64,000 bases of DNA from assembly GCA_021325295.1 (NCBI GenBank), contig JAJPHM010000024.1, forward strand, positions 1-64,000. Direction: 5' to 3'. Each line of letters begins with the position of its first letter. Positions within the stretch are counted from its first letter, which is position 1. Shown one piece after another: positions 26,464-34,661 of this stretch. The position numbers and the translations under genes were made by a program. The DNA is from Nitrososphaeraceae archaeon (GTDB taxonomy: Archaea > Thermoproteota > Nitrososphaeria > Nitrososphaerales > Nitrososphaeraceae). The notes under the pieces are model-generated. The model had not been told where the DNA came from and searched no databases. It saw only the letters and a program-made list of their open reading frames with translations.

Positions 26464-26628
26464 CTACCGCGCCTGCTTTTGTTCTGTTTCTGCTGTGTTG
26501 AGTGTCGACATGATGTAATTTGTACTGATAGAAAGCCTCTGGGCTATTTTCTGCACCGAAGAACCCGAATCATACATTTCAAATATGGTCTGGTCGAGGT
26601 CGTATTTCGCTTCCTCTTCGGTTCTCAT
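26464..26628 (-). CDS. 54-residue helix-turn-helix small protein
   Basis: ATG at 26628 opens 54 codons to TAG at 26466-26464. The centre, IFEMYDSGSSVQKIAQRLSI, looks like a resolvase/sigma-type helix-turn-helix: helix, SG turn, QKIAQRL helix, then a recognition-like STNYIMSTL. Acidic N-terminal residues (RTEEEAKYD) and a Gln-rich C terminus flank it. A tiny DNA-binding protein is likely; target unknown. Confidence 0.65.
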   Translation of the reverse strand: MRTEEEAKYDLDQTIFEMYDSGSSVQKIAQRLSISTNYIMSTLNTAETEQKQAR

Positions 26629-26705
26629 TATGTGGCATATTCAGCTCAGAGATAATAGGCGTTTTGCATGTATTGTCTATACCGAGTTGTAAAATAAAGT
26701 AAATC

Positions 26706-26725
26706 AGCCCCTAAAAACAGGGGCT
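26706..26725 (-). terminator. Hairpin terminator after the 26749-27831 gene
   Basis: AGCCCCT-AAAAAC-AGGGGCT, a perfect 7-bp stem with a 6-base loop, 23 bases past the stop codon of the minus-strand gene. On the minus strand it is followed by GATTTACTTTATTTTAC, a T-rich run. It separates this gene from the small HTH gene downstream. Confidence 0.6.
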
Positions 26726-26748
26726 CCTATCTTTCTGGACCTTTTACT

Positions 26749-27831
26749 TTACTTTCTTGCCTTGAAGAGAATGAATATGGCTATTGCACCCATCATGCCG
26801 CCAAAGACAAGCAGTACCTGTATTGGGAAGTTCCCTGATGACGTGGTGCCTGGAGGTGCATCAGCAGTCACAACCATGACCTCTGCATTCTGCCGCGTGT
26901 CGGGCTTTGCAAATCCTGCTATTGTTAGCTGGCCGCTTGGAGGCGGTGTGGTCGAATGTATGCTGTAGGCTGTGCCATCGATGTTTGCACTGCTATCTGT
27001 TTCCACTGCATTGTATACACCTTCTCTGAAGCTGCTCTCGCCTAGCGCGAATATGGATACTACCTTGGAAGCGTTGGCGCCTTCGTTCAGCAACCCTTGC
27101 GCTCCTGCTTGTGCTCCTGTTGCATCAAAGAGGAAGTGCCATATTGTCATAGGTGCTGCTGGAGGGCCGAACCTGTCAAATGCCAAAAGGGGGTCATGGA
27201 ATATCCCTGCTGCCTGACTGTTTTCTAGTTTCTTTGCTAGATCAGGGTGAGTTACTTGGAGAAGGCCTATCGGGTAGTTTACCTCAACTTGTTGCTTGCC
27301 GTATCCGGGGATGTCTGCGTTGACAACCAGAGACTGGTTGACAACTACGCTTCTCCAGTTAACGTCAAGTACAACACCTTGCTGCGAATTGCCTGACAGC
27401 ACGTATTTTTGAATTGTGGGCTCAAAGTTGACTGTATAAGCCAAAAGCACGCTATCTGGGTTGCCCCTAATCGTACCTTTGTAGTGTAGGCTGGCTTGAC
27501 TTATCTGGGCAAGACTGTTCTTTTCGTTTAAAAGATCATCGTTTACCGTTTGTATCACTTTGGTCATGCCTGTGCCACCGTCGTTGTCCACAGTGCCGTT
27601 GACTGTAAACTCGACAGTTTCTTCTTTGCCGTTGAATTCATTGGCAAGGGCACTTCCTGGCGAATACTTTATCGTAATGATCTTTTCTCCAGTAAAAGTG
27701 ACCTGAGCCTGATCTGTACTTGGAACCATCAGCGCAGTCATTTGTATTGCATGTGCTTGGCCCACAAGTCCGGTCAAAAGTATTATCGCTAAAACTGCAA
27801 AAAATACTGTTGCCTGAAACTTCACGAGCAC
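26749..27831 (-). CDS. Exported protein with C-terminal membrane anchor
   Basis: 360 residues. A signal peptide (FFAVLAIILLTGLVGQAHA) is followed by a beta-rich outside region of about 300 residues and a single C-terminal helix (VLLVFGGMMGAIAIFILF) ending in KARK. The tail lacks the PEF motif seen in the gene at the left edge; a plain stop-transfer anchor is more likely. No domain recognised. GTG start at 27831, with GATTATAAA about 18-26 bases upstream; the same AT run can serve the cofD gene on the other strand. Confidence 0.75.
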   Translation of the reverse strand: MLVKFQATVFFAVLAIILLTGLVGQAHAIQMTALMVPSTDQAQVTFTGEKIITIKYSPGSALANEFNGKEETVEFTVNGTVDNDGGTGMTKVIQTVNDDLLNEKNSLAQISQASLHYKGTIRGNPDSVLLAYTVNFEPTIQKYVLSGNSQQGVVLDVNWRSVVVNQSLVVNADIPGYGKQQVEVNYPIGLLQVTHPDLAKKLENSQAAGIFHDPLLAFDRFGPPAAPMTIWHFLFDATGAQAGAQGLLNEGANASKVVSIFALGESSFREGVYNAVETDSSANIDGTAYSIHSTTPPPSGQLTIAGFAKPDTRQNAEVMVVTADAPPGTTSSGNFPIQVLLVFGGMMGAIAIFILFKARK

Positions 27832-27979
27832 AACTTTGAGTTTTCTTGTTTATAATCTTTGTTGTCTGTCCACTGCAGGCTGTCAAGACGCAGGATCTGT
27901 CTGTCAGTATCATGGTAGTCAGATGAAAGCAGACAAAAGTTTTACATCCTGCCGCCGGGTACAGCAACAGGAATACTAC

Positions 27980-28963
27980 TTGATCACAGTTATTGCAGGC
28001 GGCACTGGGTCGGTCAAACTTGTCCGAGGGATTGCAGCTACACTTGAGGCTCAAGTTGCCGACCGATCCAAAAAAGAGATAGGACTTACCGTCATCTCAA
28101 ATGTTGCGGACAATATCTGGCTACATGGCCTTTACGTCTGTCCTGACATTGATACAGTCATTTACGGGCTAGGTGGTATTCTTGACGAATCAAAAGGATG
28201 GGGAATTCAAGGCGATACGTTTGCGTTTTTGCAACAGATGGCCATGCTAGGCGAGCCAACTTGGTTTATGTTGGGTGACAGGGACCTTGCTACGCATATA
28301 GTCCGCACCTGGATGATAAGAGAAGGTAAAAGCCTCTCAGAGGTTACAGAATGGCTGGCAAAAAGACACGGGGTTACTGCCAGAGTGGTACCATCAACAG
28401 ACTCGCCGCTTGTGACTAGGATTTCTGCATTGGCAAATGATAGCCGCAGCGGCAGACCAGAGCCGGTCAGCATGCACCTGCAGGAGTTCTGGGTCAAGCA
28501 CAGAGGAGAGCCTCAGGTGGTTGGCATAAAGTATGACGGCCTTGAGTCAGCAAAAGATAACCCTGCTGCTGTTCAAGCCATAAAGAGTTCCAGAATGGTA
28601 ATTATTGCTCCGGGCAACCCAATCACGAGTATAGGTCCTATTGTGGCGCTTGCAGAAATACGTAAGGCGCTTGTTCATGACAGGAAAAAGGTGATTGCGG
28701 TTTCGCCCATAATTGGCTCAAGCGCTATAAGCGGACCGGCAGTAAAGTACATGCAGGCGCTGGGCATACCAAATTCTCCAACCGGGGTTGCCCAATACTA
28801 TTCTGACTTTGCTGGAAGCTTTGCGATTTCTCATGAAGATAAGGGTGTGGCTGAAAAGATCCGCGGCTTTGGAGTTGACGTACTGCAGACAGACATTCTG
28901 ATGAGAAGCAGACAGGACGAGATAAGGCTTGCATCCTTTTTGATGCAGCATCTGAATAGATAA
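27980..28963 (+). CDS. cofD: CofD, 2-phospho-L-lactate (or PEP) transferase
   Basis: CofD joins the activated phospholactate or phosphoenolpyruvate moiety to FO, giving F420-0 or its dehydro form. The N-terminal ITVIAGGTGSVKLVRGIA binds the nucleotide part; TVISNVADNIWLHGLYVCPD, MLGDRDLATHI and IIAPGNPITSIGPI are further family blocks. I start at TTG 27980 because the first strand then begins the protein and length (327) is usual; ATG 27923 would add 19 residues, and the frame is open to 27836. cofC follows 107 bases after the stop. Confidence 0.92.
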   Translation: MITVIAGGTGSVKLVRGIAATLEAQVADRSKKEIGLTVISNVADNIWLHGLYVCPDIDTVIYGLGGILDESKGWGIQGDTFAFLQQMAMLGEPTWFMLGDRDLATHIVRTWMIREGKSLSEVTEWLAKRHGVTARVVPSTDSPLVTRISALANDSRSGRPEPVSMHLQEFWVKHRGEPQVVGIKYDGLESAKDNPAAVQAIKSSRMVIIAPGNPITSIGPIVALAEIRKALVHDRKKVIAVSPIIGSSAISGPAVKYMQALGIPNSPTGVAQYYSDFAGSFAISHEDKGVAEKIRGFGVDVLQTDILMRSRQDEIRLASFLMQHLNR

Positions 28964-29078
28964 ACCGGGAAAAAGGGTCATCTCTTCATGCATTGGGAAA
29001 GTGAAAAATAACGTATAATAGGATACCTGTCTTGATGGTAACAAGAGGCAGTACAAGCGTGCTCTTGCAGTGATTGCA

Positions 29079-29762
29079 ATGAAGACCTTTGCAATAGTGC
29101 CGGTGAAAAAATTTGAAAACGGCAAGATGCGCCTTTCTTCGCTGCTTGCTGGGCAAGAGCGGATCAGGCTGCTTCAGATCCTCCTTGAAGGGACCATAGA
29201 GACTCTGAAAAGTGCCAGCTCGATCTCACGGATTGTTGTAGTGTCTGCAGACAGGTCTGCGGAAGCAATAGCCAAGGATTGCGGCGCTGACTTTTTGCTT
29301 GAAGAAAAAGAGGCGGGTGTAAACGCAGGGGTCTTGGTTGCGGATAGATACTGCGCACAGGCAGGGGCAGAGGCCACACTGGTGATTCCACAGGACCTTG
29401 CGTTGTTAAAACCCTCTGACTTGGATGGAATATGCAACCTTGCAAAAGAAGGTACAGGTGATGCTGCAAATAATCTACGTAGCGGATGCGTTGTAGTCTC
29501 ACCGTCTCTACGTTACGATGGGACCAATGCCCTTTTGCGAAAGCCTCCACTTGTTATGGAAACCTATTACGATAACAACAGCTACCAGATGCACATCAAA
29601 AAGGCAGCAGCCCTTGGGGCGGATGTGAAGACATTTCTGTCAGACACCGTAATGTTTGACCTAGATACACCAGAAGATGCAAAGTTTCTCGTGGCAAGCT
29701 CTGAAAATACTCGTGTCGTTCTGTACCTGAGATCAGTGGTAAAGCAGGATATGCGTGGGTAG
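29079..29762 (+). CDS. cofC: CofC, guanylyltransferase of F420 synthesis
   Basis: CofC activates 2-phospholactate (or phosphoenolpyruvate) with GTP to give the donor used by CofD. It has the nucleotidyltransferase-like Rossmann start FAIVPVKKFENGKMRLSSLL, AGVNAGVLVADRYC, TLVIPQDLALLKPSDLD with a metal-binding Asp, and VMFDLDTPEDAKFL. 227 residues. ATG 29079 fits better than GTG 29070 because the first strand follows it directly. cofD and cofC side by side here give the two consecutive steps, apart from cofG, cofH and cofE elsewhere in the window. Confidence 0.92.
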   Translation: MKTFAIVPVKKFENGKMRLSSLLAGQERIRLLQILLEGTIETLKSASSISRIVVVSADRSAEAIAKDCGADFLLEEKEAGVNAGVLVADRYCAQAGAEATLVIPQDLALLKPSDLDGICNLAKEGTGDAANNLRSGCVVVSPSLRYDGTNALLRKPPLVMETYYDNNSYQMHIKKAAALGADVKTFLSDTVMFDLDTPEDAKFLVASSENTRVVLYLRSVVKQDMRG

Positions 29763-29847
29763 CATGCTATCTTTGCTTTGTCATGGCAGCATCATAACTG
29801 CTGCAATAAATTTAATACCGCCGTAACGACATGGCCAGTGAGAGTGA

Positions 29848-30552
29848 TTGGTTGCCTTGCAGCCCTTTCAGCCAAGGCTTTTACACAAAGCCTTGGACGG
29901 AATATCCGGGTCTGAAATAACCTTGGAAGAGTTCCAAAGTGCATCCGGCATTGCAAGCAGGTCTGTTGCAAGAGATGTTTTGAAGTTTCTAGCATCTCAA
30001 GAAATCGGCACGACTGCCGGTGACGTGATAAGGTTTTCAGATTCAGACAGGCTAAAGGCTGCAGTTCTGGCGATAAGCCTTGGGTGCGATGTAGAGCAGG
30101 TCTCGCAAGCACTCAGCTGGAGGGACTTTGAAAGACTTGCATCAGAAATTCTTGGAGCTTTTGGCTACAGGGCGCAGACTTGTGTGCGCCTTGTAAAGCC
30201 TAGAATGGAGATCGATGTACTTGGAATACGTTCAGGCATAGCCATTGTAATTGATTGCAAGCACTGGAAGAGAAGCAACCTGTCGTTGATCTCGCTTTAT
30301 TCAAAGAAACAGGTCCACAGAGCAGAAGTGTTGCTTCAGAAGACAATGCATGACCGGAACCATGCCATTACCTGTGCAGTCCCGATGGTGCTGACACTTC
30401 ATCTGGAATCAGCCAGGTTTGTTGACGGTACCCCGATAGTGCCTGTCAGCCAGTTCAGAGCATTTGTCGAAAGGATTGACGAATTTCTCTTGGAGATTCG
30501 CACAGTCACGGCAGACAAAATGCACACAATCCGGGATGGCAGCAGTGAATAG
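29848..30552 (+). CDS. wHTH plus PD-(D/E)xK nuclease-like protein
   Basis: An N-terminal winged-helix-like part (about residues 10-70, ITLEEFQSASGIASRSVARD) precedes a restriction-endonuclease-fold domain. The active-site pattern is E in DFERLASEILGAFGY, then MEIDVLG, then VIDCKHWK, giving D-x(n)-D-C-K, as in Mrr-type and archaeal Holliday-junction-type nucleases. All catalytic residues look intact. No methylase or restriction partner is adjacent, so a role in DNA repair is as likely as restriction. TTG 29848 lies about 35 bases after an AATTTAATACC box. Confidence 0.75.
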   Translation: MVALQPFQPRLLHKALDGISGSEITLEEFQSASGIASRSVARDVLKFLASQEIGTTAGDVIRFSDSDRLKAAVLAISLGCDVEQVSQALSWRDFERLASEILGAFGYRAQTCVRLVKPRMEIDVLGIRSGIAIVIDCKHWKRSNLSLISLYSKKQVHRAEVLLQKTMHDRNHAITCAVPMVLTLHLESARFVDGTPIVPVSQFRAFVERIDEFLLEIRTVTADKMHTIRDGSSE

Positions 30553-30573
30553 TGCCGCCTTAAGCAGGGCCTG

Positions 30574-32409
30574 CTAAATTACCAGCATGGCGACATATAC
30601 AGCAAAGGTAGCTGCTAGAAATATCTTTGTAATCCTCATAGATCGGTCAAGGGCGTGAGAATAATCGTCGAATTGTTTGCTGCCCATGACCTTTATGGTA
30701 GATTTTGATTTTAGCAGCTCAAATCTCGACGGCCTGCACTTTTCAGCTGCAGCTTGGCAGATTGTAACAAATAAAGGAGCAATTCTATCAATTCCAGTCT
30801 GCGTCCCGAATGCATAGTAGCCATCCTTGGTTCTCTTGCCTGAAGTAGAATGTGTATCGGACGTGCAAACTTCAAGCATCTGCACCTGTCCAGCAGTTCT
30901 GCCGTTTACTTCAGTAATTATGCTGTCTCTAGTGTGGTTCTCCATATTGTTAGAATCTGCCCAGCCTATTGCGTATTTTTTGCCTTCGAGATCAATAACC
31001 ATAACTGCAAGACCTGCCTGCCCAAGCTCTGGCATTAAAGCAGTTCTGCCAGATGCAGATTCAGAAGAATTTGTAACTGGGATGCCATCTAGAGTAGCAA
31101 AGCCCAAGCCAAACTTGTGTTGCTCTGCTGTCTTGAGTGCCTCCAAGCACTGTCTTGCAGATAGCAGCAGGTCTGATGCATCTTGCCTTCCAAGCTCGCT
31201 CCCCATTGCATTATGACAATCAACTATTAGAACATGATAAAAGCCAAGTTCTGTCGAATACCTCTCTAGGTCCACTCTCAGATCACCGGGGATATCTTCC
31301 ATCCCAAATGGCGCAAGCGAAAGCATCACAATGGCGGAGTTGCCAAATGCAATACCTGTAGCAGTAGATTTACCAATCTTTACCTGAACTGGAAGAGTGC
31401 ATGTTTCAGAACTTGCCACCACAGAAGCCTTTGTCAGGCCGTCGACATACTTGGCAAGTTCTTTCTTTGAAGGTATGTTCAGAGAATGGTCAGAAACGCT
31501 ATGCATAATGATTGCATTTCTAGAGTATGCAGCAAATAGCGCATAGGGTAGGTTGCTCCCGCCAATTGGATTGAACGGGCCAGGATGGATATCAGGCAGG
31601 ATTACCGATATGTCTGTACCTGTACCTCTGGACTCTGGCTTGTTGCCCGCCATGGCAGAGAATCTAGAAATATAAGTCGAGACTTGCTCAGTGCGGGCCC
31701 TTGACTCTGCAATCTCTTCCATCTTGGAAGCTTCATTTTCAGTCCATGCAGCCAAGAATGCCTGTAGTAGTCCAAAAGTGCTTTTCACTTCGGGCCTGCC
31801 AGCCCTGTCTGCAATAAAGGTCCAGGCGACTCCAAGGGCTACAAGAGAGGAGCCAAACACCAAGCCTTCAGTGTTGGTCAGAATTATGTAATACTGAACC
31901 GACACAAATGCCGCAAAGAACACAAGTGGCTGCACAAACGATATAGCTACCGCTCTTCCCATTTTGGCGCCAAAAACAGATACAAATATGCCGATCCGAA
32001 GCCCTGCTGCAAGCATCAGTCCTTCTACTATGGGGCTTGGATGGTCGTGGCTGTTTCGCGCAAAGAGCAGGTCTGCAACAACGCCAAGCACAACAGTCAC
32101 TGCCCAGAGCATATTGGCAAAAGCCGATACATGAAAGACTTTGGCCAGCTTGTTTGCAGGCGTGCCTCTGAGCATGATGTAATCTAGAAATTGCGCACCA
32201 GTCAAAGCAGCCAGGCCGGCAGGAAGGTAAATGTATATTCCAGTACCTAAGCTCGTGTAAAAAAAATGCGAAAAAATTATTGTAACTGCCGCAGCTGCAA
32301 TCGATATGCCGTATGATGCCTTGTACGAGGAGGGGTTTATCCTTGTCAGGGACCACCTTTTGTGAATATTGGATACGCTATTCTGGCTGTCTTGCTGTCG
32401 CGTAAACAT
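30574..32409 (-). CDS. DUF2070-family membrane protein
   Basis: 611 residues. The first ~200 hold about six membrane helices (for example ISIAAAAVTIIFSHFFYT and FHVSAFANMLWAVTVVLGVV). A large soluble part follows with the DUF2070 hallmark DIHPGPFNPIGGSNLPYALF, VLIVDCHNAMGSE and a final C-terminal helix (ILAATFAVYVAMLVI). The His/Asp-rich motifs suggest metal-dependent hydrolysis in the soluble part, but no reaction is established for the family as far as I know. It is transcribed alone; sec61-beta follows 187 bases away in the same direction upstream. Confidence 0.8.
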   Translation of the reverse strand: MFTRQQDSQNSVSNIHKRWSLTRINPSSYKASYGISIAAAAVTIIFSHFFYTSLGTGIYIYLPAGLAALTGAQFLDYIMLRGTPANKLAKVFHVSAFANMLWAVTVVLGVVADLLFARNSHDHPSPIVEGLMLAAGLRIGIFVSVFGAKMGRAVAISFVQPLVFFAAFVSVQYYIILTNTEGLVFGSSLVALGVAWTFIADRAGRPEVKSTFGLLQAFLAAWTENEASKMEEIAESRARTEQVSTYISRFSAMAGNKPESRGTGTDISVILPDIHPGPFNPIGGSNLPYALFAAYSRNAIIMHSVSDHSLNIPSKKELAKYVDGLTKASVVASSETCTLPVQVKIGKSTATGIAFGNSAIVMLSLAPFGMEDIPGDLRVDLERYSTELGFYHVLIVDCHNAMGSELGRQDASDLLLSARQCLEALKTAEQHKFGLGFATLDGIPVTNSSESASGRTALMPELGQAGLAVMVIDLEGKKYAIGWADSNNMENHTRDSIITEVNGRTAGQVQMLEVCTSDTHSTSGKRTKDGYYAFGTQTGIDRIAPLFVTICQAAAEKCRPSRFELLKSKSTIKVMGSKQFDDYSHALDRSMRITKIFLAATFAVYVAMLVI

Positions 32410-32595
32410 TGGTGGCTACATTTCCCATTATTTCTGGCCAATATCAATTTTGTTGAAGGCAGACCGTAGAATAGAAAAACAATCGACTGCATGGGAAAAG
32501 GCTCTGCGCTAAAGTGAAATAACCGAGCAATGTCTATTCATCTGCCAGTCAGCCGATCTGGCGAAACAAAAAAGAACCTTCATTGTTTGATATTT

Positions 32596-32775
32596 CTACT
32601 TGCCTGCAATAATCGGAAATATGATCCTTATTAATATGGATGCGCCAATGACTGCACCAGTTATTGCCATTACAAGTTCCGGCTTTACCTTGATGCCTTT
32701 GGTCTCATCCTCAAAGAACCTCAGCAGACCTGCACTTGAGGCAGGCAGGGGAGCATTTTTCTTCTTGCTGCTCAT
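32596..32775 (-). CDS. Sec61-beta subunit of the protein translocase
   Basis: Small peripheral subunit of the SecYE channel. The 59-residue product starts MSSKKKNAPLPASSAGLLRF, then FEDETKGIKVKPELVM and one tail-anchor helix (AITGAVIGASILIRIIFPII), the exact archaeal Sec61-beta layout. The start is ATG 32775, not the in-frame codon at 32829: an ATTTAAG box at about 32803-32809 lies about 30 bases upstream of 32775 and the family begins here. Confidence 0.92.
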   Translation of the reverse strand: MSSKKKNAPLPASSAGLLRFFEDETKGIKVKPELVMAITGAVIGASILIRIIFPIIAGK

Positions 32776-32868
32776 TGTATCTACACTTGACAGGTCGTCA
32801 GGACTTAAATAGATTCCGTCAGACAGCAATGCAATTTAGCAAGATCGCGGGAATCCTGCATTGACCAA

Positions 32869-33294
32869 TTAACTGCGGAACCCTTTGCTCAGGTCCCGAG
32901 CTCTTTCAAGTATTCTCAGGTAAATCTCAATTAGCTCTGCTTTTTGCTTTTGAATAGCAATATCATCTTCAGCAGAGATTTGCTCTGCCAGCCGGGCGAC
33001 CTTGTCTTCCGCTACTGCCACAAGCCTCTGAAGCTCTTTTGGCGTGTCAGAAGCCATCTGTTCCTTTCCATTTTTCTTGCTATCTTGCTGGTTGGTCTGG
33101 ACTGCACGAACACTATCGTTTATCTCTTGTCCGCAATTTATGCAACTGGTCCTGTCTTTGAATCTAATCAGGACTCCGCCGCATTTGGGACAGGGCTCGT
33201 TTGTCAGTGTTCCGCCCTTTAGCAGAAGCGAAGCAGCATTTTTAATTTTGGAACTTTCTTGGTTGACCTCGTTTTCCTTTATGCCTGCGGCCAT
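32869..33294 (-). CDS. UPF0148 (autoantigen p27-like) zinc-ribbon protein
   Basis: 141 residues with one four-cysteine zinc ribbon, CPKCGGVLIRFKDRTSCINC, at about residues 37-57, preceded by LLLKGGTLTNEP, which is the family signature. A helical C-terminal half (LQRLVAVAEDKVARLAEQIS) probably forms a coiled coil. Homologues are widespread in archaea and one is a human autoantigen; molecular role not settled. It may be in one transcript with the sec61-beta gene lying 93 bases downstream. Confidence 0.85.
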   Translation of the reverse strand: MAAGIKENEVNQESSKIKNAASLLLKGGTLTNEPCPKCGGVLIRFKDRTSCINCGQEINDSVRAVQTNQQDSKKNGKEQMASDTPKELQRLVAVAEDKVARLAEQISAEDDIAIQKQKAELIEIYLRILERARDLSKGFRS

Positions 33295-33433
33295 ACAGAC
33301 TATACTCTGGCTCTATCAGCGCTATAATCTGATCTGTCGTGGTGTCCTGCTCATTTCCTTTCTGCAGAAGAGATATGTCATCAAATTGTTTGGGTAGTTT
33401 CCCTTCCTTTCCCTTCTCTTCAATTTGCTTGAA

Positions 33434-33514
33434 CTAAAGAATTCCAAACAATATTTTGAGCAAAATTACAAGCACAATAATGCCAAGGACTATCCATACA
33501 AGTGTCCATATCAT
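33434..33514 (-). CDS. 26-residue single-helix membrane peptide
   Basis: ATG at 33514 opens 26 codons to TAG (33436-33434). Nearly all residues form one membrane helix (VWIVLGIIVLVILLKILFGI). A CTTTATG box lies about 30 bases upstream, fitting leaderless transcription. After the TAG the same frame stays open for about 60 more codons with a hydrophilic, protein-like composition (see findings), so the true product may be longer or the gene may be damaged. Function unknown. Confidence 0.45.
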   Translation of the reverse strand: MIWTLVWIVLGIIVLVILLKILFGIL

Positions 33515-33700
33515 GATTCAGATTGGTCAATAAACAACATAAAGTAATTCCATGATTATTATTGAATAAAAAGTGAAGAACTTTATCAGAGTATTGTGTA
33601 GCGAAGGTCAATCTACTTTTTGCTGGCGGGGGTACCAATCTTGCAAGTTACAATTCCAATAAAGATTTATTACTAGGATTTGAGAAAGTCTGCTTACTAG

Positions 33701-34009
33701 ATGGCGGTTATCTGCAAAAAATGCGGCCTCCCAGATGACCTTTGCGCCTGCGGAGAGCTTGAAAAAGAAGATACCAGAATTGTCGTCCGCCTTGAAACAA
33801 GACGTTTTTCAAAAACAACAACACTTATCGAAGGAATCAATCCAAAGCTGAGTGATATGCATCATATTGTCAAGGAGCTCAAAAGCAGGTTTGCATGCGG
33901 TGGAACTGCAAAGGATGGATTTATCATGCTCCAAGGCGATCACAGGGACGATGTAAGAGGCTACCTTGTAAAAATGGGCTTTAACGAGGCTGCCATTGAA
34001 GTTCAGTGA
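33701..34009 (+). CDS. Translation initiation factor aIF1 (SUI1)
   Basis: Homologue of eIF1/SUI1, which checks start-codon choice on the small ribosomal subunit. The 102 residues include the N-terminal Cys-containing CKKCGLPDDLCACG of archaeal members, a beta strand RIVVRLETRRFSKTTTLIEG, and the conserved CGGTAKDGFIMLQGDHRDDV. ATTTATTA lies about 35 bases upstream. Transcribed alone. Confidence 0.93.
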   Translation: MAVICKKCGLPDDLCACGELEKEDTRIVVRLETRRFSKTTTLIEGINPKLSDMHHIVKELKSRFACGGTAKDGFIMLQGDHRDDVRGYLVKMGFNEAAIEVQ

Positions 34010-34157
34010 AGGTTGCATTTGGGCTGATTTTTAACAACCATATCATAAAAGCACGATAAACCAAACCCTACATTCACTATCGAAGCATCGCATAGAACTT
34101 TTGCTTTCTTATTTACTGTTGTACAAAGGCATTTAAACCGGCCGCTGGAGATTTTGC

Positions 34158-34661
34158 TTGTTGCATAGAAACGTCAAGAGTCAAAAGAAAAAGAAAGGAG
34201 GTGGCGACATTTCTCCGGGCAATATTGCAGAAACTGTCAGAATTGCAGCTATTGTGCAAAAAGGAATGTCGACCGGGCGTTCAAGCTACGTTGAAATGCG
34301 AGCTCTTGGCAGGCTCACTGGCAGAAATGTCAAGTCCCAAGTTCTGGCAATAAAATCGCTCTTGAATGACGTGCATTACAAGCCACTTTTGAACTTGGTT
34401 TCAGAGATTCCTTTTGCAATGGCAGACGGCTATGTGTCTACGCTTACGCCAAATGGAATCGTAAGAAAAGAAAAACTTGACCAGCTTATCTCCATCGACT
34501 CTGATATTGTAACATGCCTTGGCATGATTGAGTCAAACCTAAAGTCCAGCCGCGCAGACGGCAGGCAAGCGCGATTGGAATCAACAGCGGAGACTTTGAC
34601 AGAACTTCTTGACGAAAGAAAAAGGTTAGTTGATTCGCTCAGAGCTTCAAGTGAGTCTTGA
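34158..34661 (+). CDS. Hypothetical protein, helical (167 aa)
   Basis: A Lys-rich start (NVKSQKKKKGGGD) is followed by an all-helical protein (VRIAAIVQKGMSTGRSSYVE; then LDQLISIDSDIVTCLGMIES) ending in a predicted coiled coil (LTELLDERKRLVDSLRASSE). No family recognised. TTG 34158 is chosen with GCATTTAAACC about 30 bases upstream; a second TTG follows directly. Its last 23 bases overlap the end of the convergent tfb gene. Confidence 0.65.
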   Translation: MLHRNVKSQKKKKGGGDISPGNIAETVRIAAIVQKGMSTGRSSYVEMRALGRLTGRNVKSQVLAIKSLLNDVHYKPLLNLVSEIPFAMADGYVSTLTPNGIVRKEKLDQLISIDSDIVTCLGMIESNLKSSRADGRQARLESTAETLTELLDERKRLVDSLRASSES

